Below, in pieces: positions 46,969-56,170 of a stretch of DNA of 56,657 bases. A program made the position numbers and the translations under genes. Source of the DNA: Bacteroidia bacterium (GTDB taxonomy: Bacteria; Bacteroidota; Bacteroidia; Bacteroidales; VadinHA17); contig JAPLDY010000152.1 in the NCBI GenBank assembly GCA_026391595.1, positions 1-56,657 of the forward strand, written 5' to 3'. The notes below the pieces were generated by a model, which saw only the letters and a list, made by a program, of their open reading frames with translations, ran no database searches and had not been told where the DNA came from. The first letter of the stretch is position 1, and each line of letters opens with the position of its first letter.

Positions 46969-49803
46969 ATGAAGAAATATTTAGTCTTACTTCTTTTTGT
47001 AGCAGGCTGTTCAGGCAGGATCCCGGAAGAACGTCAAAGCCTGTTACTTGCAGGAGAATGGAATTTCCGGATAGATTCTCTCGATCAGGGCATTCAAAAT
47101 GAATGGTACAATACAATTTTTGATGAGAAAGTCAAGCTTCCGGGTTCGATGGCGGAAAACGGAAAAGGGGACGAAGTCAGCCTTAAAACCAAATGGACAG
47201 GAGATATTATTGACAGATCATATTTCACTGATAAGAAATATGAGAAATACCGTCAGCCGGGTAATATTAAGATCCCCTTCTGGCTGAAACCGGTAAAATA
47301 TTATAAAGGTGTTGCATGGTACCAGAAAGAGGTAGTTGTTCCTGATGAATGGAAAGGGAAAAGGATAGTTCTTCATCTTGAAAGATGCCACTGGGAATCG
47401 ACATTGTTTGTAAATGGTAAAAAAGCCGGAACTCAAAACAGCCTTTCGACACCTCATGAATATGAAATTACCGATCTGCTTCTACCGGGTAAGAATATAT
47501 TAAGCATCCGTATTGATAACCGCGTGATAATTCCGATTGGCGTTAATTCGCACAGTATAAGCGATCATACGCAATCCAACTGGAATGGGATTACCGGGAA
47601 TATTTCCCTTTATGCTACTTCTCTGGTATATATTGATGAAATAAAAGTATTCCCAGATATTGAGAATAGTACAGCTAAAGTAATCGTCAGGATAAAGAAC
47701 AGCAGTAAACATGAATTTAAAGGCAAACTATCGTTTCAGGCTACAAGTGCTAACAGTAAGCAAAACATTAATCAGCTCCGCAAAAAAATAAAGGTTGCAA
47801 CGAAATCTGAAGAACAGCAGCTAATTCTGACATATTATATGCGGAATCCATGGTTCTGGAGTGAGTTCAAACCGATTTATTATAACATGACCGTAAGCCT
47901 TTCAGGAAAGAAAAGGAACGTGATTGATCAGCGGTCGGTCGATTTTGGTATGCGTGAGTTCAAAACAAACGGAACCCGGTTTGAGATAAACGGTAATCCG
48001 GTTTTTCTAAGGGGAACAACGGAATGCTGTATTTTCCCGCTGACAGGTTACCCTCCTGCAGATGTTGAATCATGGACAAGAGTTTTGCAGACCTGCAAGG
48101 ATTATGGATTGAATCATATCAGGTTCCATTCATTTTGTCCTCCCGAAGCGGCTTTCGTTGCTGCTGACAAGCTTGGCATTTATTTCCATATCGAATGTGG
48201 CTCGTGGGCCAACCAGGGAAGCTCAATAGGCAACGGGGGACCTGTCGATCAGTTCATTTATGATGAAAGCAACAGAATAATAAATGAATATGGTAGTCAT
48301 CCTTCTTTCTGTATGCTTGCTTACGGCAATGAACCGGCAGGAAGAAACCAGGGAGAATTCCTTGGTAAATTAATAACATATTGGAAGTCAATAGATAACA
48401 GAAGAGTCTACACTTCTGCTGCGGGCTGGCCTATCATCCCGGAAAATGATTATAATGTTCATTCCCAGCCAAGGATACAGCACTGGGGCGAAGGATTGAA
48501 AAGCATAATAAACGCAGAACCTCCACAGACGATGTTCGATTACAGGGATTTCGTTTCAAAATATGAAGTTCCGACAGTGAGCCATGAGATAGGCCAATGG
48601 TGCGTCTACCCTGATTTTAAGGAGATAGAAAAATATACAAGCGTTTTAAAACCAACAAACTTTGAAATATTCCGCGAAACTCTTAACGAAAACGGCATGG
48701 GCGATCAGGCTGAAGATTTCCTGATGGCTTCCGGGAAACTTCAGGTTCTTTGTTATAAGGCTGATATTGAAGCAGCATTGCGGACACCGGGCTTTGGCGG
48801 TTTTGAACTCCTTCAGCTTCATGATTTCCCGGGGCAGGGGAGTGCTCTTGTAGGCGTTCTTAATCCATTCTTTGAATCCAAAGGATATGTGACCCCTGAA
48901 GAATTCAGGATGTTTTGCAATGAAACAGTTCCCCTTGCCAGAATGAAGAAGATGACCTGGATTGGTGGAGAAACATTTGAGGCAATGGTTGAGGTTACGC
49001 ATTTCGGTCCGGAGCCCATGATGGATGCAAAAATTCTGTGCAGGATCATTAATTCTGAAGGCTCTGTTTTGCGTGAAGAGACCATGACCATGGATGAAAT
49101 TAAGATCGGGAATAATATAATTGGCGTATTTGCATGCGACCTGGACGATGTCGAGAAAGCTGAGAAGATAAAACTTGAGTTATCAATTCCAGGGACATCA
49201 TTCAAAAACAAGTGGGACTTATGGGTATATCCAGCGAACTCTACCACTGATGGAGGCGGTGTACTTGTCACCGATAAGTTCGACAATAATACTAATGAGA
49301 CTCTCAGAAAAGGGGGATCAGTTTTACTGCTTACTTGCGGCAAAGTCTCAGAAAAGAGGGGAGCAAAAGTTGCTATGGGCTTCTCAAGCATTTTCTGGAA
49401 CACTGCATGGACAAACAACCAGCCACCTCATACTTTAGGTATTTTATGTGATCCAAAACATCCTGTTTTTAAAGATTTCCCAACAGAGTTCCACAGCAAT
49501 TGGCAATGGTGGGATCCTGTTACCCATTCGCAGGCTATGATCCTGGATGGTTTTCCATCAGATCTGAAACCACTTATCCAGCCGATAGACACCTGGTTTG
49601 AGAACCGGAGACTGGCACTTGCATTTGAGGCAAAATGCGGCAATGGCAAGCTAATGGTCTGCAGTATAAATATGACAGATAGTTTGGATCAGCGGCCAGT
49701 AACAAAACAGCTTCTCAGCTCAATGTTGAATTATATGAACAGCGATTCTTTTAGTCCGAAGACTGAAATAGAAATAAGACAGATAAAAAAGATTTTAAAA
49801 TAA
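46969..49803 (+). CDS. GH2-family glycoside hydrolase
   Basis: This 944-residue lipoprotein ('LLFVAGCSGRIPEE') has the GH2 layout: sugar-binding jelly roll (residues 25-220, 'VAWYQKEVVVPDEWKGKRI', 'HWESTLFVNGKKAG'), immunoglobulin-like domain (220-330) and TIM barrel (330-650) with the acid/base in 'LAYGNEPAGRN' and the likely nucleophile in 'TVSHEIGQWC'. The C-terminal third resembles additional beta domains. The family includes beta-galactosidases and beta-glucuronidases; specificity is not readable. It is the last gene of the carbohydrate cluster, 14 bases after the sugar porter. Confidence 0.9.
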   Translation: MKKYLVLLLFVAGCSGRIPEERQSLLLAGEWNFRIDSLDQGIQNEWYNTIFDEKVKLPGSMAENGKGDEVSLKTKWTGDIIDRSYFTDKKYEKYRQPGNIKIPFWLKPVKYYKGVAWYQKEVVVPDEWKGKRIVLHLERCHWESTLFVNGKKAGTQNSLSTPHEYEITDLLLPGKNILSIRIDNRVIIPIGVNSHSISDHTQSNWNGITGNISLYATSLVYIDEIKVFPDIENSTAKVIVRIKNSSKHEFKGKLSFQATSANSKQNINQLRKKIKVATKSEEQQLILTYYMRNPWFWSEFKPIYYNMTVSLSGKKRNVIDQRSVDFGMREFKTNGTRFEINGNPVFLRGTTECCIFPLTGYPPADVESWTRVLQTCKDYGLNHIRFHSFCPPEAAFVAADKLGIYFHIECGSWANQGSSIGNGGPVDQFIYDESNRIINEYGSHPSFCMLAYGNEPAGRNQGEFLGKLITYWKSIDNRRVYTSAAGWPIIPENDYNVHSQPRIQHWGEGLKSIINAEPPQTMFDYRDFVSKYEVPTVSHEIGQWCVYPDFKEIEKYTSVLKPTNFEIFRETLNENGMGDQAEDFLMASGKLQVLCYKADIEAALRTPGFGGFELLQLHDFPGQGSALVGVLNPFFESKGYVTPEEFRMFCNETVPLARMKKMTWIGGETFEAMVEVTHFGPEPMMDAKILCRIINSEGSVLREETMTMDEIKIGNNIIGVFACDLDDVEKAEKIKLELSIPGTSFKNKWDLWVYPANSTTDGGGVLVTDKFDNNTNETLRKGGSVLLLTCGKVSEKRGAKVAMGFSSIFWNTAWTNNQPPHTLGILCDPKHPVFKDFPTEFHSNWQWWDPVTHSQAMILDGFPSDLKPLIQPIDTWFENRRLALAFEAKCGNGKLMVCSINMTDSLDQRPVTKQLLSSMLNYMNSDSFSPKTEIEIRQIKKILK

Positions 49804-49809
49804 TGTAAT

Positions 49810-49925
49810 GAACCCTTCCCCCGGCCCCTTCCCTTATAATTAAGGGCAGGGGAGTGATTCTTGCTTTATCAGTACAGTTTACTTTCCCTTATGCTTAAGA
49901 GAAGGGTTAGGGTAGGGTTAAGAAA
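49810..49925. repeat. CCCTTA-type palindromic stretch
   Basis: CCCCTTCCCTTA/TAAGGGCAGGGG forms a 12-bp stem with one mismatch (49825-49852), followed by another CCCTTA/TAAG-containing stretch ending GGGTTAGGGTAGGG. Related CCTTCCCTTAA words recur at 50836-50863. It separates the GH2 gene from the SPFH gene and has no ORF. Confidence 0.45.
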
Positions 49926-50007
49926 AAGACATTGAGTTAAATAGTTTTTCTGCTTACCTTAGTAAATTATATCAACCACGATCTATTAACCTTAAAACGA
50001 GTTAACC

Positions 50008-50811
50008 ATGACATTAATAATTGTCGGAATTTTCGTACTTCTTGCTGCTGCTTCCATTGTGCAGATTGAGCCCGGAATGGTAGGGGTGAAAAAGCTTTTT
50101 GGGAAAGTGAGCAATAATACACTCGAAAGCGGATTGAATCTGATCAATCCTCTGGCCAAGGTGGTTACGTTCGACATTAAAACAGAGAATTATACCATGT
50201 CGGGGGTGCAGGATGAAGGTACTGTACAGAGGGATGACGCTATACATGTTTTATCAGCAGATGGGCTGGATGTCATTGTTGATCTTACTGTGCTGTACAA
50301 AGTTATCCCGTCGGAGGCGCCAAGGATACTCAAAGAGATAGGAACGGATTACAAGAATGTTATTGTTCGTCCTGTCTGCAGGACAGGGATCAGGGACAAT
50401 GCCGTATATTATGATGCTGTTTCACTGTTCTCATCAAAAAGAGAAGAATTCCAGGACCGCATCTTCAAATCAATTGAATCCAATTTCAGGGATAGAGGAT
50501 TGATGCTTGAACAGCTGTTAGTCAGAAACCTCACACTGCCCGAATCAGTCAAAGCTGCTATCGAATCAAAGATCAATGCTGAACAGGAGGCGCAAAAAAT
50601 GACATTTATTTTACAAAAAGAAAGACAGGAAGCAGAAAGGAAAAGGGTTGAAGCACAGGGTATTGCCGATTATCAGAAAATACTGAGCTCCGGACTGAGC
50701 GACAGGCTTCTCCAGTATGAGATGATAAAGGCTATTTCAGCTTCACCAAATGCCAAGTTAATAATAATGACAAATGATAAGGGGCTGCCGATAATGGTGG
50801 ATACCAAATAA
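50008..50811 (+). CDS. SPFH/prohibitin-family membrane protein
   Basis: This 267-residue protein has one N-terminal membrane helix (residues 2-20), an SPFH domain ('IVQIEPGMVGVKKLFGKV', 'DAIHVLSADGLDVIVDLTVLYKV', 'VRPVCRTGIRDNAVYYDAV') and a coiled-coil C-terminus rich in glutamate and lysine ('EQEAQKMTFILQKERQEAERKR'). It is closest to prohibitin-like proteins, which form large membrane rings that organise lipids or control proteases. No NfeD or FtsH gene is adjacent. It is probably monocistronic, ended by the hairpin at 50836. Confidence 0.92.
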   Translation: MTLIIVGIFVLLAAASIVQIEPGMVGVKKLFGKVSNNTLESGLNLINPLAKVVTFDIKTENYTMSGVQDEGTVQRDDAIHVLSADGLDVIVDLTVLYKVIPSEAPRILKEIGTDYKNVIVRPVCRTGIRDNAVYYDAVSLFSSKREEFQDRIFKSIESNFRDRGLMLEQLLVRNLTLPESVKAAIESKINAEQEAQKMTFILQKERQEAERKRVEAQGIADYQKILSSGLSDRLLQYEMIKAISASPNAKLIIMTNDKGLPIMVDTK

Positions 50812-50835
50812 GTAAAAAAATAACCCATCCTCCAG

Positions 50836-50863
50836 CTCCTTCCCTTAAGGTTAAGGGAAGGAG
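50836..50863. terminator. Palindromic terminator between SPFH and GNAT genes
   Basis: CTCCTTCCCTTAA/TTAAGGGAAGGAG is a 13-bp perfect stem with a GG centre between convergent genes. It lacks a T-run and its sequence resembles the CCCTTA-type repeats, so it may be a repeat used as a terminator. Confidence 0.6.
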
Positions 50864-50868
50864 GGCTA

Positions 50869-51657
50869 TTAATCAGAATACTTTTTTACTTTTTTTTCAA
50901 TCTTTTTCCGGATCTTTTCGTAAGATATGGGAGGGCCTGTCATAACCTCTTTGCCATCTATAAAAAGTGCATCTGTAATACCATATTCATTAAGAATTTT
51001 GCTATCGGTAGTATCAATTTCCTGAACATCGATTTTCCCGGGAAAATCAAGCGCTGCTCTTTTTGCTCTCTCGCAGGTAATGTTCACTGACTGGCACCAG
51101 CCATTCCTGAACATTGTAAGGTTGACTTTTCCTTCACCTTTTTCAGGTTTCTTTCCGGGTTTTCTGAACTTCGGAGCAATTGCCTTTTCATGGAAGGGTT
51201 TCCATAACAGCCTCATGATCCCGCTTTTATCGACAACCTTATATCCGTGTTTCTTAAACCATGAAGCGCGCATGAATACAGGTATTATAAGTCCCCATGT
51301 GACCAGCCCATCAGCGCCCATTTGTCTTGCATCTTCTTCAGCTGATTTAAGCAAAGCTATCCCCATTCCTCTTTTTCTGTAATCGCCTCTGCCCTGTTTA
51401 TGACCATGGACCCATATGCAGAGGACAACATAAAGATTTCTTCCGTCACATATTGAATATTCCGATGGGATATACTGGATCATTCCGCCAATAATGTCAT
51501 TATCATCAAGGGCAAATTTTACTTTCAATCCCCTGTCCTTCATTGATTCATACCATTTCTGCTTGCAGCCGCCGGCTTCCTTCATGTCTTCCGACCATTC
51601 CTCAAGACAGCAGAAATAAGCGCTTTCGGTTTCAGGGGAGATGTCAATGATTTTCAT
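50869..51657 (-). CDS. GNAT acetyltransferase fused to a YoaP-like thioredoxin-fold domain
   Basis: This 262-residue protein has a GNAT domain (residues 1-150; acetyl-CoA loop 'GRGDYRKRGMGIALLKSAEE') and a C-terminal domain that resembles the YoaP family, with 'MFRNGWCQSVNITCERAKRAAL' and 'EYGITDALFIDGKEVMTGPPIS' giving a thioredoxin/glutaredoxin-like fold whose cysteines are C-(6)-C rather than CxxC. The substrate is unknown. The remnant DUF169 gene lies directly upstream, so the two may once have been an operon. Confidence 0.85.
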   Translation of the reverse strand: MKIIDISPETESAYFCCLEEWSEDMKEAGGCKQKWYESMKDRGLKVKFALDDNDIIGGMIQYIPSEYSICDGRNLYVVLCIWVHGHKQGRGDYRKRGMGIALLKSAEEDARQMGADGLVTWGLIIPVFMRASWFKKHGYKVVDKSGIMRLLWKPFHEKAIAPKFRKPGKKPEKGEGKVNLTMFRNGWCQSVNITCERAKRAALDFPGKIDVQEIDTTDSKILNEYGITDALFIDGKEVMTGPPISYEKIRKKIEKKVKKYSD

Positions 51658-51662
51658 TTGTT

Positions 51663-52242
51663 TTATTTTTTACATATTCTTTTCCGGACGGTACTCCAGG
51701 TTTCTGTTATCAGGAAGCTCTCTTCCATGTAACCGATCATTCTCTCAAACCTTTTCATGGGAACCGCAAATGTCAGGACATTTTCAGGTACACAGGGACG
51801 GGCAGATGGATCGAACATTCCGATTATTGCTCTTTGTCTTTCCGATCTGGTTTCCATGTATGGATAATAAATTATTGATCCGCAACCGGATCCAAAAGGT
51901 GCAATGGTCCCGTTCCGTTCGTCCTGATCAAAATTTGCAAGTGTATATAGACCGGATAAAACATCAGGCTTTGCAAAGAAGATAACTACATCCGGTTCGT
52001 TTATCTGTGTAACCCAAATATCTTTTGGCGCCACCGCATTGCACTCTTTCAGAATTATAAACTATTGAGCTGCCACTTCTGACTTTTGCCAGCTCACAAA
52101 TTACACAGCTCCATCCCTTTGGTTTATCTGCCCATTCAGCACCTCCGTTACCATCAGTATAATAAAATACAATCGGGAGCTCAGCATTACCAAAATACTT
52201 TTTCCAGAGGTGAAGGAAGGTTTCTTTGAGTATGGTGTTCAT
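51663..52242 (-). pseudogene. Broken DUF169-family gene
   Basis: The 5' part (52242 to about 52010) encodes 'NAELPIVFYYTDGNGG...CGGAKRYLGYTDK' then stops in that frame; the 3' part (about 52020 to 51663) in another frame encodes 'NEPDVVIFFAKPDVLSGLYT...ERMIGYMEESFLITETW', the usual end of DUF169 proteins. Together they cover about 190 residues, while intact members are about 230-250, so a deletion plus frameshift near 52000-52030 is likely. A sequencing error could explain the frame but not the missing residues. Confidence 0.75.
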
Positions 52243-52712
52243 TTTTAAATGATTTTGTCTCATGTAAATTTAAAGAGGGATTCGAACCTCTTTTCTATTA
52301 TTCAGATAATGAATTACTTGCAAGATTCTGATATTGCCGTAACACCGAATAGTACACCAGGTACACCAAATCATCCAAAGAACATAGCTTATCAAAGATA
52401 TGAAAAAAGTGAACCATTTTCGTTATAAATATTTCCTGGATAAATTTTTAAAAAATGTTCAGCTACCGGTCTTTTTAAATAAGGAACAATCGAAGTTTCT
52501 AATCATTATTTTCACCGGAATGGGGAGATCAATTAATTTTTTATTATTCATGCAAAGAAAATTGACCTTTCACAACCTCATCAGGTATAAAGAGTTGCAC
52601 AACTTTCCGATATCGGAAGGATCGGAGTAGCGCATTCTTTAATTAATATTTTATTTTTGCTGATCCATGGCATGTTGATTAATAACTTTTAAAAGGAACT
52701 TAAATACAATTC
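52243..52712. other. Non-coding stretch before the TonB receptor gene
   Basis: No convincing gene is seen in these 470 bases; the 76-codon ORF at 52400 has unremarkable composition and no recognisable pattern. A 7-bp hairpin AAAGAGG/CCTCTTT (52272-52293) carries the loop GATTCGAA, which looks like a tRNA T arm without the rest of a tRNA. The region must hold the TonB receptor promoter, but no clear TTTG/TAnnTTTG pair was found. Confidence 0.6.
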
Positions 52713-55067
52713 ATGAATAGAATATTATGCTTGTTTATTTTTCTGGTTTTTATCCCTTCTCTGCTTTCGGGAGAAAACTCCTTTAACAGCGGAACACAGA
52801 AAAAAATCACCATTAGCGGTCATGTTCGTGATCAGGCAAATGGAGAAGTGCTTTCAGGAGTTACGATCTTTGAAAATAACCTTAAACAGGGAACATCAAC
52901 CAATTCATATGGATTCTACTCACTTACCATCACCTCCGAAAATTATAATCTTCAATTCTCATATGTAGGTTATGTAAGCATCAATAAAACAGGATTTACT
53001 GATATGGCAATCACCCTCGATATATTCCTCGAGGCATCTGAAAACATCCTTGGCGAGGTGGTTATTTCAGATAAGCGGACCAACGAAAACGTCAGAGCAC
53101 CGGAGATGAGCATTGTCAAACTCGATATAAAAGCTATCAATCGTATTCCGGCCCTGTTCGGGGAAATTGACCTGGTAAAAGTCATTCAGCTACTTCCCGG
53201 GGTGCAGTCGACAAGCGAGGGATCCAGCGGGTTCAGCGTACGGGGCGGCAGCGCCGATCAGAACCTGGTATTACTTGATGAAGCCACCATTCATAATGCC
53301 TCTCATCTGATGGGATTCTTTTCTGTTTTTAACAATGATGCCGTAAAAGATGTCACTTTGTACAAGGGAGATATTCCGGCTGCTTATGGCGGGAGACTGT
53401 CATCACTTCTCGATATACGTATGAAAGATGGAAATGCAAGAAAATTCGGAATGTCGGCAAGCATTGGAAGCGTCTCAAGCAAACTGATGATTGAGGGACC
53501 GATAATCAAAGACAAGACTACTTTTCTGGTTGCAGGACGACGCACCTATGCCGATCTTTTCCTACTTTTAGCAAAAGATGAAAATGTGCGTGACAATAAG
53601 CTTTATTTCTACGATGTCAATGTAAAACTGTCGCATGTAATCAATGATAATAACAGGCTTTATCTCTCTGGTTATTTCGGGAGGGATAATTTTAAAAACG
53701 TTTTTGCACTGTTTGGCTTTGGAAACCAGACAGCCTCACTTCGGTGGAACCACCTTTTTTCAAGAAAGCTCTTCTTTAACATGAGCCTCATCTATTCGCG
53801 TTACAAATACGAGCTTGGAACTCCTGAAGGGGACGCAAACTCATTCCTGTGGGATTCAAAAATGTATGATTATTCGGCGCGCTTCGATTTTACCCACTAC
53901 CTTACAAACAAACACACTCTCAGGTACGGGGCTACGACAATGTATCACACATTCTATCCCGGATCAGCCTCCGGTCTTGGGACAAACAGTTCCTTTACTG
54001 AATTCATCCTCCCTGCGGAATATGCTCTGGAACACAGCCTTTATGCCACCGACGAATTCAAGCCCTGGGAAAAATTCACCATTAAATATGGATTGAGGTA
54101 TGCACTTTTTCAGAATATAGGTCCCGGAACATACTATTCATTTGATGAAAACCATAATCCGGTTGACAGCACTGTGTATGCAAAGGGTGATATTTTTAAC
54201 AGATATTCAAGTTTCGAGCCTCGTATAGCATTCACCTTGTTGCTGAATGATGTGTCGTCAATTAAGGGAAGCTATTCTCATTCAGCCCAGTTTATTTCAC
54301 TTGCACAGAATTCGACTGCCGGGACTCCTCTGGATGTATGGCTCCCGGCATCGCTGAATGTAAAACCCCAGTTATGTGATCAGGTCTCTGCAGGATACTT
54401 CAGAAACTTCAAAAAAAACATGTATGAGGTATCGACAGAATTGTATTATAAAGATCTGAAGAACGTTATAGATTTTCGCGATCATGCTCAGCTTTTACTC
54501 AATCAATATCTGGAAGGTGAGATGAGAACAGGCATAGGTTATTCATACGGAATTGAGACAATGGTGCGCAAGGATGCCGGCCGGCTTACAGGATGGATAA
54601 GCTATACATATTCAAGATCTTTCAGGATTGTAAAAGAGATAAATGATGGCAATCGTTACAATGCTCCGTACGATAAGCCTCATAGCGCTAATATAGTAGT
54701 GAACTACGATATCTCCAAACGCTTAACTGCTTCAGCTACATGGGTGTATGCCACCGGTCTTCCGGTAACTTTTCCGACAGGCAGAGCCGTGGTCGGCAAT
54801 TCAATTCTTCCGATATTTTCGAACCGAAATGCCTTCAGGATGCCGGATTATCATCGCCTCGATGTTTCAGTTTCGCTAAAGGGGAAAGAAAAGCCTGGAA
54901 GGAAATGGCGCGGAGAATTGAACCTGTCGGTATATAATGCATACAACAGGCATAACGCATGGTCTATTAATTTCGTCGCAGATCCAAATGATCCGAATAT
55001 TACATATGCTGAAAAGACATATTTGTTTTCAATCATTCCTGCAGTTACCTATTCTATCAAATTCTGA
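52713..55067 (+). CDS. TonB-dependent outer membrane receptor
   Basis: This 784-residue receptor has a signal peptide (to 'LLSGENS'), a CarboxypepD_reg-like domain (residues 30-115, 'ISGHVRDQANGEVLSGVTIFE'), a plug with 'GFSVRGGSADQNLVLLDEATIHNASH' and a barrel that ends 'PAVTYSIKF'. It is followed by a DUF4249 lipoprotein gene, a pairing seen often in Bacteroidota that is analogous to SusC-SusD. The ligand is unknown. A lone GNAT gene and a broken gene upstream give no clue to the substrate. Confidence 0.93.
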   Translation: MNRILCLFIFLVFIPSLLSGENSFNSGTQKKITISGHVRDQANGEVLSGVTIFENNLKQGTSTNSYGFYSLTITSENYNLQFSYVGYVSINKTGFTDMAITLDIFLEASENILGEVVISDKRTNENVRAPEMSIVKLDIKAINRIPALFGEIDLVKVIQLLPGVQSTSEGSSGFSVRGGSADQNLVLLDEATIHNASHLMGFFSVFNNDAVKDVTLYKGDIPAAYGGRLSSLLDIRMKDGNARKFGMSASIGSVSSKLMIEGPIIKDKTTFLVAGRRTYADLFLLLAKDENVRDNKLYFYDVNVKLSHVINDNNRLYLSGYFGRDNFKNVFALFGFGNQTASLRWNHLFSRKLFFNMSLIYSRYKYELGTPEGDANSFLWDSKMYDYSARFDFTHYLTNKHTLRYGATTMYHTFYPGSASGLGTNSSFTEFILPAEYALEHSLYATDEFKPWEKFTIKYGLRYALFQNIGPGTYYSFDENHNPVDSTVYAKGDIFNRYSSFEPRIAFTLLLNDVSSIKGSYSHSAQFISLAQNSTAGTPLDVWLPASLNVKPQLCDQVSAGYFRNFKKNMYEVSTELYYKDLKNVIDFRDHAQLLLNQYLEGEMRTGIGYSYGIETMVRKDAGRLTGWISYTYSRSFRIVKEINDGNRYNAPYDKPHSANIVVNYDISKRLTASATWVYATGLPVTFPTGRAVVGNSILPIFSNRNAFRMPDYHRLDVSVSLKGKEKPGRKWRGELNLSVYNAYNRHNAWSINFVADPNDPNITYAEKTYLFSIIPAVTYSIKF

Positions 55068-55071
55068 AAAT

Positions 55072-55923
55072 ATGGGACAGCTTAGAATTATAATAAAATT
55101 ACTACTTCTTTCAATGATGGTTGTTTCCTGTACCGAACGAATTGATATCAAGCTTGATGAGAATTACACCCGGCTTGTAGTTGACGGATCTATATCTACC
55201 GAAACGATGGCACATAAAGTTGTGCTTTCAATGACATCGGATTATTTTTATAATATGCCGCCTGAAATGGTAACAGGAGCAAGTGTTACTATTACAGATG
55301 GTGTTTTCATACAGGTACTGACAGAAGGTCTTCCGGGGGTATATAGTACTGATCCCACTTATTTCGGAGAGGTCGGTCATACTTATACTCTCAATATAAT
55401 ACTTGCAGACCCCATTGGTGGATATACTGATTATACAGCCAGCTCAACGCTTATGCCTGTTGCCTCTGTCGATTCCATCGGACTTGAATTACATGATGAG
55501 TGGGCACAATATATTTATTGGGAAGTGAAGTGTTATTTGCAGGATCCTCCGACCACTGATTATTACCGCTGCAAGATTTCAAAGAACTCGCAGATGATCA
55601 CAGATACTCTTATTGAATGGTATGTGACAGATGATAAATATTTCAATGGATATTATATAGACGGAGCTGCCATTGGATATCTGGAGCAGAGTTATGCTGA
55701 TGAGTTTCTCGCTGCCGGTGATACAATTACAGCTGAAATAAACGGTATTGAAAAAGAATATGCCACCTTTATCTGGGATGCACAGGTAGAACTATGGGGT
55801 TCAAATCCGCTTTTCAGCGGTCCCAGGGCTAACATAAAAGGCAATATAAGTAACGGAGCTATCGGATATTTTGCAGCTTACTCTATAACGAGGGCTACTG
55901 TAATTGCCCCTGAGTATAAGTGA
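55072..55923 (+). CDS. DUF4249 lipoprotein, partner of the TonB receptor
   Basis: From ATG 55072 (283 residues) the protein has a lipobox 'LLLLSMMVVSCTERIDI' and the DUF4249 pattern 'TRLVVDGSISTETMAHKVVLSMTSDYF', an N-terminal beta-sandwich followed by a second domain ('VASVDSIGLELHDEWAQYIYWEVKC'). DUF4249 proteins are outer membrane lipoproteins encoded beside TonB receptors and presumed to bind ligand. The track start at 54937 lies inside the receptor gene; ATG 55072 is four bases after its stop. Confidence 0.9.
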   Translation: MGQLRIIIKLLLLSMMVVSCTERIDIKLDENYTRLVVDGSISTETMAHKVVLSMTSDYFYNMPPEMVTGASVTITDGVFIQVLTEGLPGVYSTDPTYFGEVGHTYTLNIILADPIGGYTDYTASSTLMPVASVDSIGLELHDEWAQYIYWEVKCYLQDPPTTDYYRCKISKNSQMITDTLIEWYVTDDKYFNGYYIDGAAIGYLEQSYADEFLAAGDTITAEINGIEKEYATFIWDAQVELWGSNPLFSGPRANIKGNISNGAIGYFAAYSITRATVIAPEYK

Positions 55924-55929
55924 AATCTT

Positions 55930-56170
55930 CCAGCCACTGAGGATTACCTTCGGTGATCCCCGGGGGAGAACCAGCAAAGCCAAAACAAATTCTGCGTAAG
56001 CTCAGCAGATAATATGCTTTTACTTTTTTGCCATGAAAGGGCATAATTTGAATAACCCCCGGCGACAGCCGGGGGCATAGGGCAACTAAATGATCTGAAG
56101 CCCTGAAGGGGCGTAATATTTGGGGATTATTCCCTCACTTCGTTCGCTCATGATCCCCGGAGGGGAACCT
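55930..56170. repeat. Cluster of short palindromic and direct repeats
   Basis: GATCCCCGG-rich words followed by GCAAAGC occur twice (about 55954-55981 and 56151-56178). Between them are a perfect CCCCCGGC/GCCGGGGG hairpin (56056-56075), CCCTGAAGGGGCGTAATAT and CTCACTTCGTTCG (56134-56146). The stretch has no gene; the minus-strand ORF 56086-56373 crosses a tRNA and is an artefact. Confidence 0.6.

Noticed and set aside
52400-52630. 76-codon plus-strand ORF before the TonB receptor
   Set aside because: It has an ATG but no recognisable pattern, no good context and A/T-driven composition; not supported as a gene.
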